Assembly (NCBI RefSeq): GCF_900102035.1
Contig: NZ_LT629689.1
Coordinates: 124,001-188,000 of the forward strand
Length of the DNA stretch: 64,000 nucleotides
From: Pseudomonas extremaustralis
Lineage (GTDB): Bacteria; Pseudomonadota; Gammaproteobacteria; Pseudomonadales; Pseudomonadaceae
Direction: 5' to 3'
Below are positions 48,589-57,738 of this stretch, one piece after another. A model generated the notes under the pieces. That model was not told where the DNA came from, did not search any database, and worked only from the letters and a program-made list of their open reading frames with translations. Position numbers and translations under genes: made by a program. Numbering within the stretch: the first letter of the stretch is position 1; every line of letters starts with the position of its first letter.

Positions 48589-49392
48589 TCAGTGATCCTG
48601 GGTAGTGGTTTCGACTGTCTTTAGAAAATCGAGCAGGGTGGCGTTAAAGACTTCGGGTTGATCCAAGGGCGTGGCATGGCGGGAATCCTCGATCACCACC
48701 AGTCGCGCATCGGGCAGCAGTTTTACATAGATTTCTTTGTGCGCCACAGGGGTGTAGTCGTGGTCGGCGCTGATGACCAGGGTTGGACAGGTAATCCTGG
48801 AAAGTCGTTCCTGTACGCCCCAGCCCACAATCGCATCGAAGCTGGCGAGATAAGCACGTTTGTCGTTTTTTGCCCAGCGTTCGGCCATCTTGCGCCGCAG
48901 GTCGGCTTGCGCAGGCTTGGGGAACAACCGGTCGCCGAGGGCCTTGCCAATGGTGGCCAGGCTGAGCACGCGGGCCAGGGTTCAGCGCTTGGCCCACTGC
49001 CAGTAATCGTCGAGGGTGCGCACCTTGACCTCGGGCGCGCTGTTGACGATGCACAGGCTCCTGACCCGGCCGGGCTCGTCCACCGCCAGCTGGAAGGCGA
49101 TCATGCCGCCCATGGACAAGCCCACCACATGGGCGGGTGGCAGGTTCAGGTGTTCGATCAGGGCGATCAGGTCGTCGGTGAACCCTGCGATGCTGTAGCG
49201 CTCGCGCGGTTTGTCGGAACGCCCATGGCCGCGCACATCCACCACGATCAGGCGGTAATGCCGCGACAGCACCGGGATCTGCATTTCCCAGTCCTGGCTG
49301 CTGGAGCCCAGGCCGTGGATCAGGATCAGCGGTATGCCGTGGCCGTACTCCGCGTAATGCAGGCTGCAGCCTTCGTGGTCGAACCAGGGCAT
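48589..49392 (-). pseudogene. Alpha/beta hydrolase gene interrupted by an in-frame TGA
   Basis: Two open frames, 48982-49392 and 48589-48969, lie in the same reading frame and together spell one normal alpha/beta hydrolase of about 267 residues. The N-terminal piece holds LILIHGLGSSSQDW, VDVRGHGRSDKP and the nucleophile elbow GLSMGGMIAF; the C-terminal piece holds the acid region TLVISADHDYTP and the catalytic His in DSRHATP. The only break is TGA at 48982-48984 (WAKR-stop-TLARVLSL), where the family is expected to have a tryptophan codon TGG. A single-base change is the simplest account; sequencing error or read-through are alternatives. No frameshift is involved. Confidence 0.8.
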
Positions 49393-49406
49393 GCACGAAC
49401 TCCGTT

Positions 49407-50330
49407 TCAGGCTTGCAGGGGGGCGGTGAAAGGCGCGTCCAGAGGGGCCGTGTCAAAGCTGCGCAGCAATTCCACGAGGATCTGCGTGGCCGGCCCCAAG
49501 GGTTTGTCCTTGTTCGAGTACAGGTAGAACGTGGGGTGGCGGCTGCCGCCCTGTTCCAAGGGTAGCTGCTTGAGCACGCCTTCGTGGAGTTCACGTTCGA
49601 TAATGTGCCGAGGCAGCCAGGCAAAGCCCAGGCCACTGCTGACAAAAGCGGCGGCAGTGGCCAGGCTGCCGACGGTCCAGCGCTGTTCGGCGCCGAGCCA
49701 GCCCACGTCCCGCGGCTGCTGGCGACCGGAGTCGCGGATCACCACTTGCATCTGGCCTTCCAGGTCCTGGAAGCTCAGTTCGCGGTTCATGCGGTGCAGG
49801 GCATGGTCGGGGTGGGCCACGGCGATAAATTCAACGTCGCTCATTTCCGTGCCGAGGTAGCCAGGGATGCTGAAACTGCTGATCGCCAGGTCGGCCACGC
49901 CTTCCATCAGAAGCTCTTCGACGCCGGACAGCACCTCTTCACGCAGGCGTACCCGGCAGCCACGGCTTTTCGGCATAAAAGCGGTGAGGGCACGTACCAG
50001 GCGTGCGTTGGGGTAGGCGGCGTCCACCACCAGGCGTACTTCGGCTTCCCAGCCCTGTTCCATATGGTGGGCGAGGTCTTCGAGCTGGCTGGCGTTTTTC
50101 ACCAGTTGCCGGGAGCGGCGCAGCAGCACTTCACCGGCGTCGGTGAGCACGGCCTTGCGCCCGTCGATGCGCAGCAGCGGTACACCGAGCTGGTCTTGCA
50201 TGCGGGCCACGGTGTAGCTCACCGAAGACTGCGAACGGTGCAGCGCTTCAGCCGCCTGGGCGAAGCCGCCATGGTCGACCACGGCTTGCAGCGTGCGCCA
50301 TTGATCGAGGGTAACGCGGGGCGCTTTCAA
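49407..50330 (-). CDS. LysR-type transcriptional regulator
   Basis: The 307-residue protein has an N-terminal winged helix-turn-helix (DQWRTLQAVVDHGGFAQAAEALHRSQSSVSYTVARMQDQLG, about 8-50) and the LysR periplasmic-binding-like effector domain. The start is TTG at 50330, supported by AGGAG 6 bases upstream and by conservation of the first residues (MKAPRVTLDQW); no ATG lies in a better position. It is 14 bases from the interrupted hydrolase gene it may have regulated, and divergent from a small secreted protein gene. The effector is unknown. Confidence 0.9.
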   Translation of the reverse strand: MKAPRVTLDQWRTLQAVVDHGGFAQAAEALHRSQSSVSYTVARMQDQLGVPLLRIDGRKAVLTDAGEVLLRRSRQLVKNASQLEDLAHHMEQGWEAEVRLVVDAAYPNARLVRALTAFMPKSRGCRVRLREEVLSGVEELLMEGVADLAISSFSIPGYLGTEMSDVEFIAVAHPDHALHRMNRELSFQDLEGQMQVVIRDSGRQQPRDVGWLGAEQRWTVGSLATAAAFVSSGLGFAWLPRHIIERELHEGVLKQLPLEQGGSRHPTFYLYSNKDKPLGPATQILVELLRSFDTAPLDAPFTAPLQA

Positions 50331-50379
50331 GATGAGCTCCTCTTGTCCTAAGCTGGCAGTCCTTATTGGAGACTGCCGA

Positions 50380-50694
50380 ATGAGAAAATTCTGTTGTGTG
50401 CTGATGGCGCTAATGCCGATGACTGCGTTCGCCTACCCCATCGACGTGACAAAAAAGATCGATGGCGTGAGCGTGGATTACACGGCTTCCGACGTGGACG
50501 GCGATATCAGTTCGATCCAACTGAATAACTACGGGACGAAGGATGCCGTGTGTTCGGTGACCTTCACCAATGGTCCGGAGTCGCCACGTCGCCGCACGGT
50601 GACGGTGCCGGCGGGCAAAAGCACTAACACCACAGTCAAGTTCAACCGCGCGATTATCAAGATGCGCATTGCCTTGGCCTGTGCCCCGAAATAA
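50380..50694 (+). CDS. Small secreted protein of unknown function
   Basis: I recognise no functional family. The 104-residue product has a clear signal peptide (MRKFCCVLMALMPMTAFA, cleavage after about residue 18). The mature part (YPIDVTKKIDGVSVDYTASDVDG...) looks like a small beta-rich periplasmic domain, with two cysteines (CSVTF and the final ACAPK) that could pair. It is divergent from the LysR gene; the ATG at 50380 is chosen because it begins the signal peptide. Confidence 0.75.
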   Translation: MRKFCCVLMALMPMTAFAYPIDVTKKIDGVSVDYTASDVDGDISSIQLNNYGTKDAVCSVTFTNGPESPRRRTVTVPAGKSTNTTVKFNRAIIKMRIALACAPK

Positions 50695-51017
50695 AGCGGC
50701 AGCGGAGCATGTCTACAGGAATACTCCGCTTATAAACAAATTTCTAGATGGGTTGTAGCAGTTTTTTGCGCTTTTTTATCGAATGAGCCCTAGCTAATCT
50801 TTTCTCCATCGACTTACAGCAATTACAGATGGAGGCTACGACGCCACGTCTAAAGTTCTGATCATCGAAAGCAGGCCGGCACGCCAAGGCGCTGTTGGCG
50901 CAGATGGCTCGATCCTTTAATCGCCAGATAATCGCGCGGTGTTTATCTAGTGCCACGCAAACCCTTCAAGTCCGCGTAACAGACCTCCCTTTGCACTTCT
51001 GCTCCTGAGTGCTCCTG
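50695..51017. other. A+T-richer intergenic stretch with a doubtful small ORF
   Basis: This region lies between the small secreted protein and a terminator-like hairpin. It is visibly lower in G+C than most of the window. A minus-strand 70-codon frame (50744-50956) is listed separately as doubtful. No tRNA or known small RNA is recognised, although the following terminator has no obvious gene of its own. Confidence 0.5.
50744..50956 (-). CDS. Doubtful small basic cysteine-containing ORF
   Basis: A 70-codon open frame encodes a basic peptide with ICNCCKS and CANSALACRP motifs and a Lys/Arg-rich C-terminus. The Cys pairs and the charged tail look non-random and recall small proteins I associate with Pseudomonas intergenic regions, but I cannot name a family, and no good ribosome binding site precedes the ATG. 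Treat as possible only. Confidence 0.25.
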   Translation of the reverse strand: MALDKHRAIIWRLKDRAICANSALACRPAFDDQNFRRGVVASICNCCKSMEKRLARAHSIKKRKKLLQPI

Positions 51018-51052
51018 CCCGACTGCCGCTTTAGCGAGGTCGGGTTTTTTTT
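51018..51052 (+). terminator. Strong rho-independent terminator without an assigned gene
   Basis: CCCGAC...GTCGGG with an internal GCCGCTTTAGCGAG arm is followed by eight T residues on the plus strand. The only plus-strand gene upstream (50380-50694) ends over 320 bases earlier, so it may end an unrecognised small RNA. Confidence 0.8.
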
Positions 51053-51114
51053 GCCCCGAGTTTCTTCAACCGGCGAAAACCTTTAATGTCCGGCCCATTC
51101 GAAACGAGGCGCGC

Positions 51115-51981
51115 ATGGGCTACTTACTGGTTGTCACCCTGATTCAGGCATTTTCCTTCAGCTTGATCGGCGAATACCTCGCCGGTCACGTCGACAGCTA
51201 CTTCGCCGTGCTGGTGCGGGTCGTGCTGGCCGGCCTGGTGTTCATCCCGCTGACGCGCTGGCGCTCGGTGGAACCGGCCTTCATGCGCGGCATGCTGCTG
51301 ATCGGCGCACTGCAATTCGGCGTGACCTACGTGTGCCTGTACCTGAGCTTTCGCGTGTTGACGGTGCCGGAGGTGTTGCTGTTCACCATTCTCACGCCCT
51401 TGCACGTGACCTTGATCGAAGACGCCCTCAACCGCCGTTTCAACCCTTGGGCGCTGATCGCCGCATTGGTGGCGGTGGCAGGGGCGGCGGTGATCCGGTT
51501 CGACCAGATCACCCCGCACTTCCTCATGGGCTTTTTGTTGCTGCAACTGGCCAACTTCACCTATGCCGCCGGGCAGGTGATGTACAAGCATCTGGTGGCA
51601 CGTTATCCGAGCGACCTGCCGCACTACCGACGCTTCGGGTATTTCTACCTGGGCGCGCTGCTGGTGGTGTTGCCGGCATTCCTGCTGTTCGGCAAGGCCG
51701 ACTTCCTGCCCGATGCGCCGTTGCAATGGGGTGTGCTGGTGTTCCTCGGATTGGTCAGCACGGCGCTGGGCATGTACTGGTGGAACAAGGGCGCGTGCCT
51801 GGTCCATGGCGGTACCCTGGCGGTGATGAACAACCTGCATGTGCCGGTGGGGTTGCTGCTCAACCTGCTGATCTGGAACCAGCACGAGCCGCTGGGCCGC
51901 CTGGCGCTGGGCGGGTTGGTGATCGTGGCGGCGGTGTGGATCAGTCGCTTGGGCGTGCGTTCGGTAGCCGTCAAAGCTTGA
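51115..51981 (+). CDS. EamA/DMT family transporter
   Basis: The 288-residue protein has ten membrane helices in two EamA repeats. The start (MGYLLVVTLIQAFSFSLIGEYLAGHVDSYFAVLVR) and the NNLHVPVGLLLNLLIWNQHE segment resemble the YigM/carboxylate-amine branch of DMT transporters; the substrate is unknown. Its 3' end overlaps the convergent OprD-type porin gene by 11 bases. Confidence 0.87.
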   Translation: MGYLLVVTLIQAFSFSLIGEYLAGHVDSYFAVLVRVVLAGLVFIPLTRWRSVEPAFMRGMLLIGALQFGVTYVCLYLSFRVLTVPEVLLFTILTPLHVTLIEDALNRRFNPWALIAALVAVAGAAVIRFDQITPHFLMGFLLLQLANFTYAAGQVMYKHLVARYPSDLPHYRRFGYFYLGALLVVLPAFLLFGKADFLPDAPLQWGVLVFLGLVSTALGMYWWNKGACLVHGGTLAVMNNLHVPVGLLLNLLIWNQHEPLGRLALGGLVIVAAVWISRLGVRSVAVKA

Positions 51982-53248
51982 GCGGATATTCGATCACGAC
52001 GTACACCCGGTCGATGTCATCCCCGGCCTGTGCCGTGTTGGCGCGGTGGCTGACGTGGGACAACTGCACCGACAGGTCCTTGGCCGGACCGGATTGCACC
52101 ACGTAATGCAGGTCGATATCGCGCTCCCAGTGGCGACCGCCGCGGCCTTGCAGGGGTTGATACTCACCGCTGTCCGCATCGAACGGGTTGTAGGCGCCGC
52201 CTTGGGGGGCGTGCGTGCCGTCGATACCTCGGCCGGTGACGTAGCGGGTCATGAACTTCAAACCCGGCACGCCGAAGGTGGCGAGGTTGAGGTCATAGCG
52301 AAGCTGCCATGAGCGTTCGCCGGGGCCATTGAAGTCGGCGTACTTGATGGAGTTGGCCAGGTAGATGGAGTCGCCGCCGACGAAGTCGAACGGCGTGTTG
52401 CCGTTGATCTTCTGGTAGGCCAGAGTCACCGACTGCGCCGCGAAGCTATATTTGCCGGCCAGGCTGTAAGCGGTGTTGGCGATGGCGCCGGCCTGCGCGC
52501 GGCCCTGGTCCTCGGTGCGGTAGATATTGCCGTCGAGTCCCCAGTTTGCCGTGGCGCCATGCAGGTTGGCGTAGTACTGGCGCCAGGTGTCCCGCAGTTG
52601 CGAGGCATACAAGGCGCCGCCCAGCGGTTGGCCTTCGAAGAACTGCCCGCCGAGGAAGTCGATGGCGCCGCTGCGCGTACTGGCGCCATAGCCATCGAAA
52701 TCGCCGTGCCCGCTCGAGGCATTCTGGTTTTTGAAGGCAGTGAAGTGGCCTGCCTGCCAATGCAGGGCGTCGATCTCATGGCTGTCCAGCAACAGGCCCG
52801 TGGCGTATTCCGGTTGCAGGCGTTTGTCGGCGGTGTCGAACACTGGGGTTTCGACGGTCATCTCACCCACTGACAGCGTGGTTTTGGCGACGCGCAGCTT
52901 CACGGCCCCGCCGGCGCTGGAGTAATCGCGCTCACTGCGTCCGTCGGCGTCCAACGGCAGCAGACCGGTGCCGGCGTGGCCCTTGCCACCGTCGAGTTTC
53001 AGGCCGACAAAGGCGTGGGCGTCGAGACCGACGCCGATCGTGCCTGGGGTGAAGCCGGAGACGAACGAGGCGATAAAACCCTGGGCCCATTCCGCCTTGT
53101 GCGGCTGGTTGGACGGGGAGCGTTCCCTGTTGTCGAGGTAGAAGTTACGGCTGAGTACGTCGAGGCTCGAATCCTCGATAAAACCCGCCGCCAGCACACT
53201 GTTGCAGGTGCCGGTCAGCAGGAGCGAAAGCAAGGTTGGAGCGCGCAT
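51971..53248 (-). CDS. OprD family outer-membrane porin
   Basis: OprD-family porins are substrate-specific 18-strand barrels for amino acids, peptides and small carboxylates in Pseudomonas. The 425-residue product has a signal peptide (LLSLLLTGTCNSVLAAG), the family start GFIEDSSLDVLSRNFYLDNR, GLDAHAFVGLKLDGG, WQLRYDLNLATFGVPGL, and the final strand VYVVIEYPLKL. Loop sequences do not let me name the substrate. The cysteine in the signal region (GTCNS) might suggest a lipoprotein, but the sequence does not fit a lipobox well. Confidence 0.9.
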   Translation of the reverse strand: MRAPTLLSLLLTGTCNSVLAAGFIEDSSLDVLSRNFYLDNRERSPSNQPHKAEWAQGFIASFVSGFTPGTIGVGLDAHAFVGLKLDGGKGHAGTGLLPLDADGRSERDYSSAGGAVKLRVAKTTLSVGEMTVETPVFDTADKRLQPEYATGLLLDSHEIDALHWQAGHFTAFKNQNASSGHGDFDGYGASTRSGAIDFLGGQFFEGQPLGGALYASQLRDTWRQYYANLHGATANWGLDGNIYRTEDQGRAQAGAIANTAYSLAGKYSFAAQSVTLAYQKINGNTPFDFVGGDSIYLANSIKYADFNGPGERSWQLRYDLNLATFGVPGLKFMTRYVTGRGIDGTHAPQGGAYNPFDADSGEYQPLQGRGGRHWERDIDLHYVVQSGPAKDLSVQLSHVSHRANTAQAGDDIDRVYVVIEYPLKL

Positions 53249-53331
53249 CGGCGTGGCCTCGAAGGATTGTCCATGAGGCCAAGGGTCGCCAACTATTCAG
53301 CACCGCGATTGAATGGCTGTGCTGCATCGCT

Positions 53332-54630
53332 CTAAATCGCGGTTTTTTCCGGCTCAGGCAGGTGGCTGGCGCCCAACACCGCTGGCAATATGCCGGCGCG
53401 CAGGTCATTGCCACTCGGCTGCTGATACAAGCTCAAGCCAAACTCCGGCAACACCGCCAGCAGGTAATCGAAGATATCCCCCTGGATGCGCTCGTAATCC
53501 GCCCACGCCGTGGTGCGGGTGAAGCAGTAGATTTCCAGCGGCACGCCTTGGGCGGTGGTTTGCATCTGGCGCACCATGCAGGTCATGTTGGGCTGGATGT
53601 CCGGGTGGCTTTTCAGATAAGCCAGGGCATATGCGCGGAAGGTGCCGAGGTTGGTCATGCGGCGGCGGTTGGCCGACAGTTGCGCGCTTTCACCCTGGGC
53701 TTCGTTCCAGGCCTTGAGCTCGGCCTGCTTGCGCCCGATGTAGTCCGTGAGCAGATGCACCTGGGTCATGCGTGCTTCTTCGTCATCCCGCAAAAAACGC
53801 ACGCCGCTGGCGTCGATATACAGACTGCGCTTGATACGGCGCCCGCCCGCAGCCTGCATACCGCGCCAGTTCTTGAACGACTCGGACATCAGGCGCCAGG
53901 TGGGGATGGAGACGATGGTCTTGTCGAAGTTCTGCACCTTGACCGTATGCAGGGTGATGTCCACCACATCGCCATCCGCGCCGACCTGGGGCATTTCGAT
54001 CCAGTCGCCGACCCGCAACATGTCGTTGCTGGTCAGTTGCACACTGGCGACGAATGACAGCAGGGTGTCCTTGTACACCAACAGGATGACCGCCGACATG
54101 GCACCCAGGCCAGACAACAGCAACAGCGGCGAACGGTCGATCAGGGTGGCGACGATGATGATCGCGCCGAACACGAACAGCACCATCTTTGCCAACTGCA
54201 CATAGCCCTTGATCGAGCGGGTGCGTGCGTGTTCGGTGCGGGCGTAGATGTCCAGCAGCGCGTTGAGCAGCGCGCTCATGGCCAGCACCAGGAACAGAAT
54301 GGTCAGCGCCAACGCCACGTTGCCGATAAACAGGATGGCGGTCTTGCTCAGGTCCGACACCAGGTGCAGGCCGAACTGGATGACCAGGGACGGGGTCATT
54401 TGCGCCAGGCGATGGAAGACCTTGTTATGGCGCAGGTCATTGAGCCAGTGCAGGGGCGGTTGCCGACCGAGCAATTTAACGGCGTGGAGGATGAGGTAGC
54501 GCGCCACGCGTCCAAGCAGCAGGGCCACCGTCAGCAACACCAGCAAGCCAAGGCTGGCATGCAGCAGTGGGTGTTGATCGAGGGTGCCCCAGAGGTCCTG
54601 GGCGTTGAGCCAGAGCTGTTTGATATCCAT
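53332..54630 (-). CDS. Mechanosensitive ion channel, MscS family (YbdG-like)
   Basis: The 432-residue protein has five membrane helices, a MscS pore-helix region (SGLGAMSAVILLVYKDTLLSFVASVQL) and the beta domain start DMLRVGDWIEMP, followed by a cytoplasmic vestibule with an inserted segment around residues 270-330. Length and layout match E. coli YbdG (MscM), which gives small-conductance protection against osmotic downshock and has a role in osmotic adaptation. The distinction from other MscS-type channels is by overall resemblance only. ATG at 54630. Confidence 0.87.
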   Translation of the reverse strand: MDIKQLWLNAQDLWGTLDQHPLLHASLGLLVLLTVALLLGRVARYLILHAVKLLGRQPPLHWLNDLRHNKVFHRLAQMTPSLVIQFGLHLVSDLSKTAILFIGNVALALTILFLVLAMSALLNALLDIYARTEHARTRSIKGYVQLAKMVLFVFGAIIIVATLIDRSPLLLLSGLGAMSAVILLVYKDTLLSFVASVQLTSNDMLRVGDWIEMPQVGADGDVVDITLHTVKVQNFDKTIVSIPTWRLMSESFKNWRGMQAAGGRRIKRSLYIDASGVRFLRDDEEARMTQVHLLTDYIGRKQAELKAWNEAQGESAQLSANRRRMTNLGTFRAYALAYLKSHPDIQPNMTCMVRQMQTTAQGVPLEIYCFTRTTAWADYERIQGDIFDYLLAVLPEFGLSLYQQPSGNDLRAGILPAVLGASHLPEPEKTAI

Positions 54631-54824
54631 GGGGGGAACCGATTCTTCTGTAAGACAAGACGAGGGCGATTAGAGCATTTAAGTGCAATACAGTTGGCGT
54701 TCCGGACAAATGCCCTGACAAAAAAGCAGCTGATTAACGCCGTTCGCGTAAAGACACTCGGTTTGGACGCCCGAAACCGGTACCCTATGCAGCTGATTTT
54801 TTGTATTTCTTCGAGGTAGCACCC

Positions 54825-56171
54825 GTGTTTTCCCAATTCGCCCTGCACGAACGCCTGCTCAAAGCCGTGGCCGAGCTTAAATTTGTCGAGCCTACGCCTG
54901 TGCAAGCAGCGGCCATCCCGCTCGCGCTCCAAGGGCGTGACCTGCGGGTGACGGCTCAAACCGGGAGTGGCAAGACCGCCGCTTTCGTCCTGCCGATTCT
55001 TAACCGTCTGATCGGCCCGGCCAAAGTCCGCGTCAGCATCAAGACCCTGATCCTGCTGCCGACCCGCGAGCTGGCCCAGCAGACCTTGAAGGAAGTGGAG
55101 CGCTTCTCGCAGTTCACCTTCATCAAGTCCGGCCTGATCACCGGCGGCGAAGACTTCAAGGTCCAGGCCGCCATGCTGCGCAAGGTGCCGGACATCCTGA
55201 TCGGCACTCCGGGCCGCATGATCGAGCAACTCAACGCCGGCAACCTCGACCTCAAGGAAGTCGAAGTGCTGGTGCTCGACGAAGCCGACCGCATGCTCGA
55301 CATGGGCTTCGCCGACGACGTGCAGCGCCTGGTGGGCGAGTGTGTGAATCGCCAGCAGACCATGCTGTTCTCCGCCACCACCGGCGGTTCGACCCTGCGC
55401 GACATGGTCGCCAAGGTCCTGAACAACCCTGAGCACCTGCAGGTCAACAACGTCAGCGACCTGAACGCGACGACGCGCCAGCAGATCGTGACTGCCGACC
55501 ACAACGTGCACAAAGAGCAGATCCTCAACTGGCTGTTGGCCAACGAGACCTATCAGAAGGCCATCGTGTTCACCAACACCCGTGCCGCGGCCGACCGCAT
55601 CTACGGTCGCCTGGTGGCGCAGGACTACAAGGCATTCGTGCTGCACGGCGAGAAAGACCAGAAGGACCGCAAGCTTGCGATCGACCGTCTCAAGCAGGGC
55701 GGCGTGAAGATCCTGGTCGCCACCGACGTGGCTGCCCGTGGCCTGGATGTGGATGGCCTGGACATGGTCATCAACTTCGACATGCCCCGCAGCGGCGACG
55801 AGTACGTGCACCGTATCGGGCGTACCGGGCGTGCCGGCAACGATGGCCTGGCAATCTCGCTGATCTGCCACGGTGACTGGAACCTGATGTCGAGCATCGA
55901 GCGCTACCTCAAGCAGTCGTTCGAGCGTCGCACCATTAAGGAAGTCAAAGGCACCTACACAGGGCCGAAGAAGGTCAAGGCGTCCGGCAAAGCCGTTGGC
56001 GTGAAGAAGAAAAAGACCGACGCCAAGGGCGACAAGAAAAAAGCCGGCGCCAAGTCGCCGACCAAGCGCAAGATCGCCAATCGGCCGAAGACCGACAACC
56101 TGTCGCTCGTCAGCAAGGACGGCATGGCGCCGCTCAAGCGTCGCAAGCCGGAAGCACCGGCAGCCGAATAA
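54825..56171 (+). CDS. DEAD-box RNA helicase
   Basis: The 448-residue protein has all DEAD-box motifs in order: Q motif FVEPTPVQ, Walker A AQTGSGKT, PTRELAQQ, TPGR, DEAD in VLDEADRML, SATTGG (SAT), and ARGLD, HRIGRTGRAG. The C-terminus (about 385-448) is a Lys-rich tail with KKKKTDAKGDKKKAG and likely binds RNA. These helicases unwind short duplexes in ribosome assembly and mRNA decay, often under cold stress. The GTG start at 54825 follows GAGGT, giving MFSQFALHERLL, the usual start. A two-way terminator follows the gene. Confidence 0.93.
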   Translation: MFSQFALHERLLKAVAELKFVEPTPVQAAAIPLALQGRDLRVTAQTGSGKTAAFVLPILNRLIGPAKVRVSIKTLILLPTRELAQQTLKEVERFSQFTFIKSGLITGGEDFKVQAAMLRKVPDILIGTPGRMIEQLNAGNLDLKEVEVLVLDEADRMLDMGFADDVQRLVGECVNRQQTMLFSATTGGSTLRDMVAKVLNNPEHLQVNNVSDLNATTRQQIVTADHNVHKEQILNWLLANETYQKAIVFTNTRAAADRIYGRLVAQDYKAFVLHGEKDQKDRKLAIDRLKQGGVKILVATDVAARGLDVDGLDMVINFDMPRSGDEYVHRIGRTGRAGNDGLAISLICHGDWNLMSSIERYLKQSFERRTIKEVKGTYTGPKKVKASGKAVGVKKKKTDAKGDKKKAGAKSPTKRKIANRPKTDNLSLVSKDGMAPLKRRKPEAPAAE

Positions 56172-56185
56172 GGCAGGGCAGAGCG

Positions 56186-56217
56186 TAAAAAAAACCGGAC
56201 GATGTCCGGTTTTTTTA
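56186..56217. terminator. Bidirectional rho-independent terminator
   Basis: AAAAAAAACCGGAC-GATGTCCGG-TTTTTTT forms a compact stem flanked by A and T tracts, functional in either direction. It closes the DEAD-box helicase gene. Confidence 0.92.
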
Positions 56218-56394
56218 CGCGTTCAATTTTCCGTCTTGGCGGCGGCGTCTTTCAGTTCTTATGCTCGGTTGAGCGGGCGCACGCCTGGAAAACCCAGGGA
56301 AATGACGTCCGTCCATTCAGCTGAACGGCCGCTGATGCGACGTGTCACACCTTCAGACGGGCAACTTTTCCTTGGGCCCGCAGGAGGAATCAGG

Positions 56395-56784
56395 ATGACG
56401 ACTTACAACTGGGATTTGATCGAACGTCTGCTGCATGAAGTGCAGAACGGCGAGGGCAGTTTTGCTCCACGCAAATATGCCGAACAGGAAGCCGCCGAGA
56501 AAGCCACGGTGGGCGAGGCCATCGGTAATCTGGATGCGCTGAAAAAAACTGCCGCCGACTATGAGGCGTTGTTGTTCAAGCGTGGATTTATTGAGTCGCG
56601 GCCGGAGGAAGAGGGCGGCAACGGCGAGAACTTCGTCCTGACGCCCCTCGGCGCCCAGTTGCTGGCGCTGATCGACAGTTCGATTCCAGGCAATGATCAC
56701 CCGCGCCAGGTGTTGGATGAGCAGGCCGATGCACTGGACCCGGCGACGTTTGCGCAAGTGGCCTCGAAGGCACAGATCGCCTGA
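56395..56784 (+). CDS. DUF2513-like small protein, possible transcriptional regulator
   Basis: The 129-residue product starts MTTYNWDLIERLLHEVQNGEG and ends with a winged-helix-like segment (LLFKRGFIESRPEEEGG...FVLTPLGAQLLALID). This pattern, in which a D-LI-LL-E helix is followed by a late wing with a T-x-x-G-x-x-L motif, fits DUF2513 proteins, often annotated as regulators. Whether it binds DNA is unproven. I chose the ATG at 56395, preceded by GGAGGAATCAGG; longer upstream frames lack support. Confidence 0.65.
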   Translation: MTTYNWDLIERLLHEVQNGEGSFAPRKYAEQEAAEKATVGEAIGNLDALKKTAADYEALLFKRGFIESRPEEEGGNGENFVLTPLGAQLLALIDSSIPGNDHPRQVLDEQADALDPATFAQVASKAQIA

Positions 56785-56806
56785 GGTGAAAGGGGGCTTG
56801 CTCTCG

Positions 56807-57673
56807 TTAGTTGGCGGCGGTCTTGAGGCACTTGAGTGCCTTGAAGTCGCTGCGCACGCCGTCGATTTTTTGCGTCAGCTTCAGGCGCTGTTGCTTGCTG
56901 CTTTCAGCCATCAAATCGACGAGCAGGCTACGTGCCGCCGCTTCGGTCAGGGCATAAGCGACGCGATATTCCGGGGTCCACAGGCTTTCGCGATCCACCA
57001 GTAACTGCTGCATTTTCTGCGGGAAGTCGGCTGTTTGGCGTTGTCGTACCGCCTCCATCAGTTGCGCCTGCCAATCGGCGCGATTGCCGATCCACTCCCG
57101 GTTTTGCTCGCCCAGCTCAATGGACCACGCCGTGACCCGGTTCTGTTGGCTGCTATTGAGCGGTCCCATCCAGGCGTCCAGGCGTTTGCTCATGCGTTGG
57201 GCGCGTTCCTTGATCTGTTGCTCCAGCGGTGGCTTGAGGTACTCGTCCTGGCGTTGGCGCAGGTCTTTGGTCAGGGCGGTGTTCATGTCCTTGACCTGTC
57301 GATCGTCCAGGCTCTGGAGCAGCTCGACAGCCGATGGGGTGATTGCCTGGGCGACGTTGGCGATGGCCTGTTTGGCTTCGACGGTACGGGCCTGCAGGGC
57401 GGCGTCGCTGACCTGATGGTTGTCGACCATCTGTTGCAGGCGATCGAGCCAGTCGAGGTAACCCGGCAACTGCGTGGTGCAGTGCCAGGCCAGGTGTTCC
57501 TTGAGTTTGTCGTTGAACCAGCGTTTCTGCCCGGCGTTCATGTCCAGGTAGTCACCGAGGGTCCAGGGGATGATCACGTCAAGGTTGCGGTAGGCCAGGC
57601 CGACGCGATTACAGCCGGCGAGCACCAGGCTCAGGGTCAGCAATACCAGCAGTCGTTTGAGCCAGTGCAGCAT
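56807..57673 (-). CDS. DUF6279 family lipoprotein
   Basis: The 288-residue product has a lipoprotein signal with lipobox LVLAGC (Cys at about residue 21) and a long helical mature region including NVDVIIPWTLGDYLD-like RNLDVIIPWTLGDYLDM, KEHLAWHCTTQLPGYL and WSIELGEQNREWI. This is the DUF6279 pattern, found widely in Pseudomonas outer-membrane lipoproteins of unknown role. The mature chain is mostly alpha-helical. It is convergent with the DUF2513-like gene. Confidence 0.82.
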   Translation of the reverse strand: MLHWLKRLLVLLTLSLVLAGCNRVGLAYRNLDVIIPWTLGDYLDMNAGQKRWFNDKLKEHLAWHCTTQLPGYLDWLDRLQQMVDNHQVSDAALQARTVEAKQAIANVAQAITPSAVELLQSLDDRQVKDMNTALTKDLRQRQDEYLKPPLEQQIKERAQRMSKRLDAWMGPLNSSQQNRVTAWSIELGEQNREWIGNRADWQAQLMEAVRQRQTADFPQKMQQLLVDRESLWTPEYRVAYALTEAAARSLLVDLMAESSKQQRLKLTQKIDGVRSDFKALKCLKTAAN

Positions 57674-57738
57674 GGGCGGGTCCTTGCACAGAGGGATTAA
57701 TGCATGTGAACCCGCAGCAGGCGCGACAGTTCAGCCCG

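Noticed and set aside
48982..48984. TGA as a selenocysteine codon
   Set aside because: No SECIS-like hairpin is evident right after it, the expected residue is Trp in a non-catalytic position, and this hydrolase family is not known for selenocysteine.
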